Source of the DNA: Lachnospiraceae bacterium UBA3845 | GTDB taxonomy: Bacteria; Bacillota; Clostridia; Lachnospirales; Lachnospiraceae | Length of the DNA stretch: 15,103 nt | Reading direction: 5' to 3' | NCBI GenBank assembly: GCA_002392705.1 | Contig: DGHP01000058.1 | Coordinates: forward strand, 1-15,103 | Translations under genes and position numbers: made by a program | The notes under the pieces: model-generated | Seen by the model: only the letters and a program-made list of their open reading frames with translations | What the model was told of the DNA's origin: nothing | Database searches by the model: none | Shown: positions 1 through 6,404 of the stretch, one piece after another | How the letters are laid out: each line of letters starts with the position of its first letter | Position numbering within the stretch: position 1 is the stretch's first letter

Positions 1-970
1 TCACGTCGACCATAAACTGGTCCATGCATACCCGGCCGATGACCGGTGCCCTGCGTCCGCGGATCAGAACCTCCGCCCTGTTCGACAGGAGCCTGGGATA
101 TCCGTCCCCGTAACCTACCGGAACCGTCGCGATCCGGGAGGGCCCGGATGTCACAAAAGTGCCCCCGTAACTGACAGGAAAGCCTTCGGGAACTTCCTTT
201 ATAAAACTGATATGGCTCTTCAGTTCCATGACAGGCCGAAGGTCAAGCTTCGAGCGGTCCACTTCATCGGAGGGATAGATCCCGTAGATCGTGATTCCCG
301 CCCGGACCGCGTCCAGCTGGAACTGCGGAAGTTCCATGATGCAGGCGCTGTTTGAGACATGCCTGATCTCCGGCTCGACGCCCCGCTCCCTCAGCAGATC
401 GCAAAAGCGCGTATAGCGGCTGAACTGGAGCAGCGCGTTCTCCTTATCCGCCTCATCGGCTCTGGCAAAATGCGTGAAGAGTCCTTCGATCCTGAGATTC
501 TTAAGCGCTGCGATCTCAGATACCGTGTCGGCGCTCTCTTCGTCCGGTCTGAAGCCGATCCTCCCCATCCCGGTATCCACCGCGATATGGACAGGGGCGG
601 CAATACCGGCTCTCTTAGCGGCTTCGTTCAGCTGCTCCGCCATGGAACGCTTAAAAACCGCGGGTCTCAGACCCAGCGTCACGATCGTGTCATAGTCCTC
701 GGGAAATGTAAACCCGAGAATCAGAACGGGCTTCCGGATACCGGAACGGCGCAGCCGGACGCCTTCCTCAACCGTGGCCACCGCAAAGCCCCAGATATAA
801 GGATAATCTTCAACAAGATGCGCGATCTTCTCCGCTCCGTGCCCGTAAGCATCTGTTTTCACAACAGCAATCATGCGCACGCCTTCTTTCAGGTTCGCGC
901 GCATGGATCTGAAATTATGCTCCACGGCACTGAGGCTGATCTCAGCACAGACCCTGGACTGTTTTTTCAT
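1..970 (-). CDS. alr: Alanine racemase, C-terminus cut by the window edge
   Basis: PLP-dependent interconversion of L- and D-alanine, supplying D-Ala for peptidoglycan in the cytoplasm. The frame is open from ATG at 970 to the left edge, giving about 323 of the usual 370-390 residues. The N-terminal barrel has the PLP-lysine motif VVKTDAYGHG, with Lys38 as the Schiff-base residue. Later come the VDTGMGRIGF segment, the SNSACIME and GITIYGIYPS segments, VPVGYGDGYPR with the likely catalytic Tyr287, and the family-typical GRVCMDQFMVDV (Met316-Asp317) just before the edge. The ribosome site AGAGGAAAG lies about 5 nt before the ATG. It begins 28 bp after the rex stop with no terminator between them, so it is probably the second gene of a rex-alr transcript. 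All key residues that should lie in this part are present. Confidence 0.96.
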   Translation of the reverse strand, partial: MKKQSRVCAEISLSAVEHNFRSMRANLKEGVRMIAVVKTDAYGHGAEKIAHLVEDYPYIWGFAVATVEEGVRLRRSGIRKPVLILGFTFPEDYDTIVTLGLRPAVFKRSMAEQLNEAAKRAGIAAPVHIAVDTGMGRIGFRPDEESADTVSEIAALKNLRIEGLFTHFARADEADKENALLQFSRYTRFCDLLRERGVEPEIRHVSNSACIMELPQFQLDAVRAGITIYGIYPSDEVDRSKLDLRPVMELKSHISFIKEVPEGFPVSYGGTFVTSGPSRIATVPVGYGDGYPRLLSNRAEVLIRGRRAPVIGRVCMDQFMVDV

Positions 971-998
971 CGTTTCTTTCCTCTATAATAAATTATGC

Positions 999-1628
999 TC
1001 AGAGATGGTTGATCTTATAGGAAAGCTGCATCAGACTCTCCGAGAGATGCACGCTCTGCACGGCGACTCCTTCCGGAACCTCCAGATCCGTGTGGGCAAA
1101 ATTCCAGATTCCCCGCACGCCGTGGCCGGTGAGAATGGGGGTCACTTCCCGGGCGGCCTCCGTCGGAATGGTCAGCGCCGCGATATCCACCCGGTTCTCA
1201 TCCAGAAAGCCTGCCAGTTCCGGCAGGGGATGAATGACAGTTCCCCGCTCGGTCTTTAAACCGTGTATCTCCGGATCACGGTCAAAAAGCGCTGTCACCA
1301 GGAAGCCCCTCTGCTCAAAACGCACATAGTTCGCGAGAGCCTGTCCGAGACGGCCGGCACCGATGATAATCATATTATGGGTCTGGTCAAGGCCGAGTAT
1401 CTTTCCGATTTCCGTATAGAGATACCTTACATTGTATCCATATCCCTGCTGCCCGAAGCCTCCGAAGTGATTCAGGTCCTGGCGGATCTGGGAAGCAGTG
1501 ACATTCATCTGTCTGCTGAGTTCCCCGGAGGAAATTCTCTCAATTCCCTGATCCATAAGCAAGCCCAGATAACGGTAATATCGCGGCAGACGATTAATCA
1601 CTGCTTTGGATATCTCTTTGTTGTCCAT
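999..1628 (-). CDS. rex: Redox-sensing transcriptional repressor Rex
   Basis: Rex senses the NADH/NAD+ ratio and represses fermentation and respiration genes when NADH is low. At 209 residues it has the normal family length. The N-terminal winged helix (about 1-75) carries the recognition segment TASQIRQDLNHFGGFGQQGYGYNV. The Rossmann domain follows, with IIIGAGRLGQALANY (GxGxxG at 90-95) and the nucleotide-binding strand end ALFDRDPEIHG (Asp116). The C-terminal helix SESLMQLSYKI is typical of the swapped Rex dimer. The frame stays open 34 codons further upstream to an ATG at 1730, but that ATG lies in the promoter -35 box. The start at 1628 has a GGGGGA ribosome site about 6 nt upstream. Residue 93 is Arg where many Rex proteins have Asn. 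Rex often represses its own promoter, but I see no clear Rex operator here. Confidence 0.96.
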   Translation of the reverse strand: MDNKEISKAVINRLPRYYRYLGLLMDQGIERISSGELSRQMNVTASQIRQDLNHFGGFGQQGYGYNVRYLYTEIGKILGLDQTHNMIIIGAGRLGQALANYVRFEQRGFLVTALFDRDPEIHGLKTERGTVIHPLPELAGFLDENRVDIAALTIPTEAAREVTPILTGHGVRGIWNFAHTDLEVPEGVAVQSVHLSESLMQLSYKINHL

Positions 1629-1701
1629 ATCTGATCCCCCGCTTCTAAACGAAAGCCTTCCGCTTCCAATAAACTGTTCTGAAAAAGTATGAATACTACC
1701 A

Positions 1702-1730
1702 ATTATACGTTTTTGGGAATCATCCGTCAA
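1702..1730 (-). promoter_or_regulatory. Sigma-A-type promoter of rex-alr
   Basis: Read on the minus strand, TTGACG (1725-1730) is followed after exactly 17 bases by a perfect TATAAT (1702-1707). Transcription should begin near 1695, giving a leader of about 67 nt before the rex ATG at 1628. The promoter overlaps the longer possible reading frame of rex and so rules out its upstream start. The stretch from 1731 to about 1840 beyond it holds nothing I can name. Confidence 0.85.
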
Positions 1731-1846
1731 CTTGATGGAAGGCGCAGCGCTTGATTTTTATTTTTCCTTCCCTTATCATAGGATTGCTTTGCTTCTTTAT
1801 CACGGAACGGCTCTCAGGTGCAGCCGGGCGGATCTTTGCAGCTTAA

Positions 1847-1870
1847 GCCGCAGGCAGAGCGCCCTGCGGC
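1847..1870. other. 8-bp GC-rich hairpin between rex and the ABC-F gene
   Basis: GCCGCAGG (1847-1854) pairs perfectly with CCTGCGGC (1863-1870) around an 8-nt loop. No T-tract follows on either strand, so it is not an intrinsic terminator. It lies in the divergent spacer, upstream of the -10-like AT-rich stretch at 1969-1978, so it may lie outside the ABC-F transcript. Confidence 0.35.
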
Positions 1871-1980
1871 AGGTTCACGCAGCTGTGCCTGCATACCCGC
1901 GATGAAGCCCGAAGCCTCCGGCGGCCGTGATACTGCCGGGTAAAACGGATCAGAACTGATTGACTACCTATACATAATTT

Positions 1981-2000
1981 GCTGCCGGCAGGCAGCGGAG
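1981..2000 (+). promoter_or_regulatory. Hairpin abutting the ABC-F ribosome binding site
   Basis: GCTGCC (1981-1986) and GGCAGC (1991-1996) form a perfect 6-bp stem with a GGCA loop. The very next bases are the Shine-Dalgarno GGAG (1997-2000), 7 nt before ATG 2008. An AT-rich -10-like element (TATACATAAT, 1969-1978) lies directly upstream, but I find no good -35 partner. If that is the promoter, the transcript would start almost at the hairpin. The hairpin could modulate ribosome loading or protect the 5' end. The pairing is direct observation; the role is inference. Confidence 0.45.
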
Positions 2001-2007
2001 AAAAAAG

Positions 2008-3978
2008 ATGATACTTGACTGTCACAATATATGCAAATCCTTCGGAACCGATGACATTCTGCGGAATGTATCCTTTCATATAGAAGAACATGAGAAAGCA
2101 GCGATCGTCGGCATCAACGGAGCCGGCAAGTCCACCCTGCTCAAAATCATCGTCTCGGAGATGGAGGCGGACAGCGGTGAGGTTACCATCGCCCGGGGCA
2201 AAACCACCGGCTATCTCGCGCAGCAGAATATGCTGGCGGGAAATCAGTCCATCTACGATGAAGTGGCCATGGTCAAGCAGGACGTCATCGACATGGAACA
2301 GCGCCTGCGGGATATGGAAAGAGAGATGGACGAGGTAAGTTCCGACCGGCTGGATGCCCTCATGGACCAGTATCACAGAACCCAGACCCGTTTCGAGCAG
2401 GAAGGCGGCTATGCCTGGAAGAGCGAAATCGCCGGCGTGCTCCGCGGACTCGGTTTTTCGGACGAGGAGTTCTGCAAGCCTGTGGATACCCTCTCCGGCG
2501 GGCAGAAAACCCGTGTGGCGCTCGGAAAGCTGCTCCTGCTCGCCCCTGACATCATGCTCCTGGACGAGCCGATCAACCATCTGGACCTGAATTCCATCGA
2601 ATGGCTGGAAAACTATCTTCTGAATTACAGGGGAGCGGTTCTGATCGTTGCCCATGACCGCTATTTTCTCAACAGGATCGCCTCAAAGATCATAGAGATC
2701 GACAACGGGCACGCCATGACCTTTACCGGCAATTATACCGCATACGCGGAAAAGAAACGGCAGCTCAGGGATACGCAGATGAAGGCCTGGATGAACCAGC
2801 AGGCGCAGATCCGCCATCAGGAGGAAGTGATCGCGAAGCTGAAAAGCTTTAACCGCGAGAAGTCCATCAAAAGGGCTGAAAGCCGCGAGAAGATGCTTGA
2901 GAAGATGGAAGTGCTGGAGAAGCCTGCCCAGCTTCGCGATGATATGCGCCTGGAGCTGAAACCCCGCATCGAATCGGGAATGGACGTGCTGTCGGCCGAG
3001 CATCTGTCCAAGTCTTTTGAGTATCCCCTCTTCTCGGATCTGAACATGGAGATTCGCAGAGGTGAGCGGATTGCCCTGATCGGCAACAACGGTACCGGAA
3101 AATCGACCCTGCTCAAGATCCTGATCGGACAGATGGAGGCGGATGAGGGCAGTATCAGGCTCGGGACAAAGGTCCATATCGGTTATTATGACCAGGAGCA
3201 CCAGATCCTGCACCCGGAAAAGACTCTCTTTGAAGAACTCCAGGATGCCTACCCGAACCTGGACAATACCACCGTGCGGAATGTCCTTGCTTCTTTTCTC
3301 TTCACGGGGGACGATGCCTTCAAACTGGTATCGGACCTTTCCGGCGGCGAACAGGGACGGCTGTCCCTGGCAAGGCTTATGCTTTCGGAGTCCAATTTCC
3401 TGATCCTCGACGAGCCGACCAACCATCTCGACATCGTCTCCAAGGAGATCCTGGAGGATGCGATCTGCTCCTATCAGGGCACCGTGCTCTGCGTCTCCCA
3501 CGACCGCTACTTCATCAACCGGATCGCGACCCGCATCCTGGAACTGACAGGCCGTACCCTGGTCTCCTATCTCGGTAATTATGATTATTATCTGGAAAAG
3601 CACGATGAGCTGACCCGGATCTTCGCGCCGGAGAGCGCGGGCGGGACGCACAGCTCCGGCGGCGCGATCCGCGTCACGGACAGCTCCCATCTTTCCATGG
3701 AACACAGGGAAGCCTCCCCGGAAAAGGAAAACGCGGCGAGGGACTGGAAGAAACGCAGGGAAGAACAGGCCCTGGCGAGGAAGAAAGCCAGCCTGCTCGA
3801 AAAAACCGAAGCAGAAATCGCATCCTGCGAAGAGCGGGACGCCAGAATCGATGAAGAACTGGAAAAAGAGGAAGTCTATACCGATCTTGAGAAAGTAACG
3901 GCCCTCACCCTGGAAAAAGCCGGAATTGCCGAGAAGCTGGAAGAGCTTTACAGAAAATGGGAGGAACTTGCAGAATAG
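2008..3978 (+). CDS. ABC-F family ATPase (YdiF/Uup-like translation factor)
   Basis: A cytosolic protein with two ATPase domains and no membrane segments, the hallmark of ABC-F proteins, which act at the ribosomal E site rather than in transport. Domain 1 has Walker A GINGAGKST (35-43), signature LSGGQ (162-166), Walker B with catalytic Glu187 and H-loop His216. The charged helical linker lies at about 246-325. Domain 2 has GNNGTGKST (359-367), LSGGEQ (444-449), LILDEPTNHLD (465-475, Glu469) and His498. A charged coiled-coil tail spans about 574-656, as in YdiF/Uup proteins; 656 residues fits that subgroup. Domain 1 reads DEPINHLD instead of the family DEPTNHLD. The start is supported by GGAG 7 nt upstream. 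The gene is monocistronic, with a terminator 38 bp after the stop. Housekeeping ribosome rescue is likelier than antibiotic resistance, but sequence alone does not exclude resistance. Confidence 0.93.
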   Translation: MILDCHNICKSFGTDDILRNVSFHIEEHEKAAIVGINGAGKSTLLKIIVSEMEADSGEVTIARGKTTGYLAQQNMLAGNQSIYDEVAMVKQDVIDMEQRLRDMEREMDEVSSDRLDALMDQYHRTQTRFEQEGGYAWKSEIAGVLRGLGFSDEEFCKPVDTLSGGQKTRVALGKLLLLAPDIMLLDEPINHLDLNSIEWLENYLLNYRGAVLIVAHDRYFLNRIASKIIEIDNGHAMTFTGNYTAYAEKKRQLRDTQMKAWMNQQAQIRHQEEVIAKLKSFNREKSIKRAESREKMLEKMEVLEKPAQLRDDMRLELKPRIESGMDVLSAEHLSKSFEYPLFSDLNMEIRRGERIALIGNNGTGKSTLLKILIGQMEADEGSIRLGTKVHIGYYDQEHQILHPEKTLFEELQDAYPNLDNTTVRNVLASFLFTGDDAFKLVSDLSGGEQGRLSLARLMLSESNFLILDEPTNHLDIVSKEILEDAICSYQGTVLCVSHDRYFINRIATRILELTGRTLVSYLGNYDYYLEKHDELTRIFAPESAGGTHSSGGAIRVTDSSHLSMEHREASPEKENAARDWKKRREEQALARKKASLLEKTEAEIASCEERDARIDEELEKEEVYTDLEKVTALTLEKAGIAEKLEELYRKWEELAE

Positions 3979-4016
3979 ACACAGCTGTTCCCTGCCTCCC
4001 GCATATGGAAACATTA

Positions 4017-4048
4017 CCCTCCGCACGCTTTGTGCGGAGGGCTTTTCT
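4017..4048 (+). terminator. Rho-independent terminator of the ABC-F gene
   Basis: A perfect 10-bp stem, CCCTCCGCAC (4017-4026) with GTGCGGAGGG (4032-4041), closes a GCTTT loop and is followed by CTTTTCTATT. It lies 38 bp after the ABC-F stop, in the correct orientation. Confidence 0.92.
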
Positions 4049-4157
4049 ATTGTATGACCCGTGACCGGCCCCTGTCTTCATACATCCCGTATAATACCGT
4101 GGTGCGCCAATGTGCTGCTGCAGGCCGGCATAGCTCCGGGTGATTTCCACAGCCGGA

Positions 4158-4247
4158 TGTGGATAAGATTTATGATTATTCAGCCTATTCATTCACGGTA
4201 ATCCTGTTGGGATTTTCGCTGCTGCCGTGTGGATAATGTGTGGATAA
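4158..4247 (-). promoter_or_regulatory. Cluster of three perfect DnaA boxes
   Basis: The 9-mer TGTGGATAA, the reverse complement of the consensus DnaA box TTATCCACA, occurs exactly at 4158-4166, 4228-4236 and 4239-4247, always in the same orientation. The last two start 11 bp apart, one helical turn, which suits cooperative DnaA binding. A degenerate opposite-facing copy, ATTTCCACA, is at 4143-4151. Neighbouring sequence is fairly AT-rich. Neither dnaA nor dnaN is in the window, so this is more likely a DnaA-titrating or regulatory cluster, as known from Bacillus subtilis, than the main origin. Confidence 0.7.
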
Positions 4248-4332
4248 AATGAATGTTTATGAATCCCATGCATTCAGCTGCAATATGTAACATTTCGTCC
4301 CCGGGGCTGCCGTATTCTTAGATGCAACATCC

Positions 4333-4425
4333 CTTTAATATGTGATATTCACAGTCTGTTTTGCATCATTGTCACATATTAAAGAGGCGCAACATTCAGT
4401 TTTTATATATGATCACATATATGTG
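4333..4425. promoter_or_regulatory. Nested dyads with repeated TCACATA half-sites
   Basis: CTTTAATATGTGA (4333-4345) is the perfect reverse complement of TCACATATTAAAG (4372-4384), a 13-bp inverted repeat with a 26-bp spacer. Overlapping its left arm is TGTGATATTCACA (4341-4353). Downstream, CACATATATGTG (4414-4425) is a perfect 12-bp palindrome, overlapped by ATATATG-ATCA-CATATAT (4405-4422). The heptamer GCAACAT flanks the 13-bp repeat at 4324-4330 and 4389-4395. The pattern suggests operator sites for a dimeric regulator; which one is unknown. A cruciform or a relic of a small mobile element are alternatives. Confidence 0.5.
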
Positions 4426-4450
4426 CGGTGTATTGTACAGAAAATCCTGA

Positions 4451-4474
4451 GAAGAGGCCGTTCCCGGCTTCTTC
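4451..4474. other. 10-bp hairpin upstream of purC
   Basis: GAAGAGGCCG (4451-4460) pairs with CGGCTTCTTC (4465-4474) around a TTCC loop. The single non-Watson-Crick position is a G-U pair if transcribed on the plus strand. It has no immediate T-tract; the nearest is TTTT about 6 nt further on after CCGAGC, so it is not a convincing terminator. Confidence 0.4.
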
Positions 4475-4516
4475 CCGAGCTTTTCCGGGGGCTTCAGATT
4501 TCGCTGCGGGTTGGGG

Positions 4517-4544
4517 TTTACAAATTTCTCTTTCGTGATAAGAT
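4517..4544 (+). promoter_or_regulatory. Possible purC promoter
   Basis: TTTACA (4517-4522, five of six consensus bases) and TAAGAT (4539-4544, four of six) are separated by 16 bp. Transcription from here would give a leader of about 220 nt that contains the adjacent hairpins at 4559-4605. No better candidate is visible between the DnaA boxes and purC. Confidence 0.35.
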
Positions 4545-4605
4545 TAAGCGTAATCAGCTTCCGCTGGGCGGAATGCGCCCCGGCGCACGGCAGCTTTAGC
4601 TGCCG
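4542..4605 (+). other. Four consecutive hairpins in the purC leader
   Basis: GATTA-AGCG-TAATC (4542-4555) is followed after three bases by TTCCGC-TGG-GCGGAA (4559-4573), TGCGCC-CC-GGCGCA (4574-4587) and CGGCAGC-TTTA-GCTGCCG (4588-4605). The last three abut with no bases between them. The middle one would need to open a pair or two to form a stable loop in RNA. No T-tract follows. The function is unknown; mRNA stabilisation or a protein-binding leader are possibilities. Confidence 0.4.
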
Positions 4606-4675
4606 GACTGCATCTGTGCGTTCATGGCTCTACGCTCCGCTCTGGTCGTCGCCGGAATCCGCGCAGCGAAGTTTT

Positions 4676-4711
4676 GAACACAGACTGGAACACAGACAGG
4701 AACGCAGCCGG
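4676..4711 (+). repeat. Degenerate 12-bp tandem triplicate
   Basis: Three consecutive units read GAACACAGACTG, GAACACAGACAG and GAACGCAGCCGG. The first two differ at one position; the third is more diverged. The array ends 61 bp before the purC ATG and may be a simple duplication without function. Confidence 0.45.
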
Positions 4712-4772
4712 ATCCAGAGGAACCGCTCCTCTCTCCCGGCCGCGCAGCAGACACACGAAAGGATGATTCACC

Positions 4773-5648
4773 ATGCAGGAATACACACCATTCAAGTCAG
4801 GCAAGGTCAGGGAAGTATACGATATAGGGGACTGCCTGATCATGAACGCCACGGACCGCATCTCAGCTTTTGATCATATTCTCAAGAACCGGATTACCGG
4901 AAAAGGCGCGATCCTGACACAGATGTCTGCCTTCTGGTTCAATTATACGAAGGACATCATTCCCAATCATATGCTTTCCACAGATCCTTCAGATCTTCCT
5001 GAATTTTTCCGCAGCGCGGAGTTTGAAGGACGCTGCATGAAGGTCAGAAAGCTTCGCATGCTCCCGCTGGAATGCATTGTCCGCGGTTACATCACAGGCA
5101 GCGGCTGGGCAAGTTATCAGAAGAGCGGCCTGGTCTGCGGCATCCCGCTTCCGGCAGGCCTGAAAGAGTCCCAGAAGCTGGAGCAGCCGATCTACACGCC
5201 CTCCACGAAAGCGGAACTCGGGGATCACGATGAGAATATATCCTATGAGGAATCCATAAAGGTACTGGAGAAGGAATTCCCGGGACACGGGGAAGAATAT
5301 GCCTCCGCCCTCAGGGACAAAACCCTGGAGCTTTATACCAAATGCGCGGACTACGCCCTCTCCCGCGGCATCATCATCGCGGATACCAAGTTTGAGTTCG
5401 GCCTTGACGAAGAGGGCCGCATCGTGCTCGGTGATGAGATGCTCACGCCCGACTCATCCCGTTTCTGGCCGCTTGAAGGATATGAGGCGGGACACGGGCA
5501 GCCATCCTATGACAAGCAGTTTGTCAGAGACTGGCTGAAGGCCAATCCGGATTCGGATTACAATCTTCCGCAGGATGTCATTGACCGGACAATTGCAAAG
5601 TACAAAGAAGCGTTCCTGCTTCTCACGGGCAGGGAATTCAAAGACTGA
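4773..5648 (+). CDS. purC: Phosphoribosylaminoimidazole-succinocarboxamide synthase (SAICAR synthetase)
   Basis: Joins CAIR and aspartate with ATP to make SAICAR, a late step of de novo purine synthesis in the cytoplasm. Visible motifs in order: the nucleotide-binding GKVREVYD (10-17), DRISAFD (28-34), the family signature LECIVRGYITGSGW (99-112), YTPSTKAELGDHDENI (141-156), IIADTKFEFG (201-210) and DEMLTPDSSRFW (221-232). At 291 residues it belongs to the longer SAICAR synthetase type rather than the roughly 235-residue form common in Bacillus. The start has AAAGGA about 9 nt upstream. It stands alone, with a long structured leader upstream and a strong terminator downstream, and no other pur gene in view. 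The nucleoside importer in the same window gives a loose functional link. Confidence 0.97.
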   Translation: MQEYTPFKSGKVREVYDIGDCLIMNATDRISAFDHILKNRITGKGAILTQMSAFWFNYTKDIIPNHMLSTDPSDLPEFFRSAEFEGRCMKVRKLRMLPLECIVRGYITGSGWASYQKSGLVCGIPLPAGLKESQKLEQPIYTPSTKAELGDHDENISYEESIKVLEKEFPGHGEEYASALRDKTLELYTKCADYALSRGIIIADTKFEFGLDEEGRIVLGDEMLTPDSSRFWPLEGYEAGHGQPSYDKQFVRDWLKANPDSDYNLPQDVIDRTIAKYKEAFLLLTGREFKD

Positions 5649-5655
5649 CGGCCGG

Positions 5656-5674
5656 AGCGGCAGCCTGCCGCTCA
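5656..5674 (+). other. Small hairpin just after the purC stop
   Basis: GAGCGGCA (5656-5663) pairs perfectly with TGCCGCTC (5667-5674) around a GCC loop, 8 nt after the purC stop. No T-tract follows. It may protect the mRNA 3' end upstream of the real terminator. Confidence 0.4.
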
Positions 5675-5693
5675 TATCCGCATCAAAGAAAAC

Positions 5694-5740
5694 AGGATAC
5701 AGAAAAGGAGGGCATTCCGCCCTCCTTTTCTGTATCCTGA
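5694..5740. terminator. Bidirectional terminator between purC and the phosphoesterase gene
   Basis: A perfect 21-bp inverted repeat (5694-5714 with 5720-5740) encloses a 5-base loop, ATTCC. The stem core GGAGGGC/GCCCTCC is followed on the plus strand by TTTTCTG, and on the minus strand the mirrored arm supplies the same T-tract. It therefore terminates both converging transcription units, purC from the left and the metallophosphoesterase (stop at 5814) from the right. A weaker hairpin, GCTGCC/GGCAGC (5791-5810), sits just after the phosphoesterase stop. Confidence 0.9.
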
Positions 5741-5813
5741 AGCGAAAGACCCGGAAAACACGAAATCCGTCCGTATTTCCGGAAGATCCGGCTGCCCCGC
5801 AAACGGCAGCGGG

Positions 5814-6404
5814 TCAGTACTCCAGGATATATTTCTCATACGCGTTGATAATTGTGGTATTGCCGTACTCTATGGTACGGGGAATATGATAGCCGTAGTT
5901 CATATGCACATGTCCGTGCACCATATAAGCGGGTTTGTAGCGGTCAAGAAGCGGCTGAAAGCAGGAAAACCCCCTGTGCGGCAGGTCGTCCTGGTCTCCG
6001 AAGCCGTGCATCGGCGCGTGGGTGAGGAGAATATCAAATCCTCCGCGCCGGAAAAGCTGGAACTTCAGACGGCGGATGCGTTTTGCCATATCCTTTTCCG
6101 TACACTGATAGTGTCCGTTGTTATAGCGCATGGAGCCGCCAAGGCCCAGGATCCGGATTCCTTCATACACGTAGATCTGATCATCTATGCAGATGCAGCC
6201 TTCCGGCGGCTTCATATCGTAGATGTCATCATGATTGCCATGCACATAAAGGAGTGGACAGTTGGAGAAAGTAACCAGGAAAGACAGGTAGGCAGGGGGA
6301 AGATCCCCCGCTGACAGAATCAGGTCTACCCCTTTCAGTTTTGTCTCATCATAGAAATCCCAGAGGGATTTGCTGGGCTCATCCGCCAATAATAATATAT
6401 TCAT
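5814..6404 (-). CDS. Small calcineurin-like metallophosphoesterase with a degenerate first metal motif
   Basis: A 196-residue cytosolic protein that looks like a two-metal phosphoesterase. The conserved blocks are GDL (Asp34), GNHD (56-59), LTHAPMHG (His129) and GHVH (164-167). The usual first motif, Asp-x-His, reads ADEPS here: Asp8 is kept but the metal-binding His is replaced by Pro10. Catalysis may rely on an altered metal site, or activity may be reduced. The substrate cannot be read from sequence. The ATG at 6404 overlaps the stop of the upstream ParB/BMP gene by 4 bp (ATGA), so the two are almost certainly translationally coupled and may act together. It is the last gene of its unit and ends at the bidirectional terminator. 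Confidence 0.88.
   Translation of the reverse strand: MNILLLADEPSKSLWDFYDETKLKGVDLILSAGDLPPAYLSFLVTFSNCPLLYVHGNHDDIYDMKPPEGCICIDDQIYVYEGIRILGLGGSMRYNNGHYQCTEKDMAKRIRRLKFQLFRRGGFDILLTHAPMHGFGDQDDLPHRGFSCFQPLLDRYKPAYMVHGHVHMNYGYHIPRTIEYGNTTIINAYEKYILEY

Larger units (their letters stand above)
4046..4772. other. 727-bp gene-free region with several regulatory-looking elements
   Basis: No reading frame here has coding character. A frame beginning GTG at 4342 and one beginning TTG at 4511 lack ribosome sites and recognisable composition, and the second runs into purC. The region holds, in order: three DnaA boxes (4158-4247), a nested dyad cluster (4333-4425), a 10-bp hairpin (4451-4474), a possible promoter (4517-4544), four adjacent hairpins (4542-4605) and a degenerate 12-bp triplicate (4676-4711). 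I find no purine riboswitch or PurR-box sequence, although purC follows. Confidence 0.7.

Noticed and set aside
1629..1730. N-terminal extension of Rex to an ATG at 1730
   Set aside because: The extension covers the promoter -35 and -10 boxes, and the resulting 34 residues resemble no Rex N-terminus.
2683..4026. Long minus-strand open frame (447 codons) opposite the ABC-F gene
   Set aside because: It lies antisense to a clearly conserved ABC-F gene, has no recognisable domains, and spans the terminator; it is a mirror of the codon bias.
4341..4353. Rex or CRP/FNR site at TGTGATATTCACA
   Set aside because: Those sites need about six bases between TGTGA and TCACA; here there are three.
4324..4395. 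A miniature transposable element with terminal repeats and target duplication
   Set aside because: The GCAACAT copies are not directly adjacent to the inverted repeat ends (2 and 4 bp away) and the unit is only about 50 bp; an operator is at least as likely.
4342..4873. Small genes in the purC upstream region (frames from 4342 and 4511, and minus-strand 4622-4861)
   Set aside because: Non-ATG starts or antisense overlap with purC, no ribosome sites, and Arg/Ser-rich translations typical of non-coding frames.
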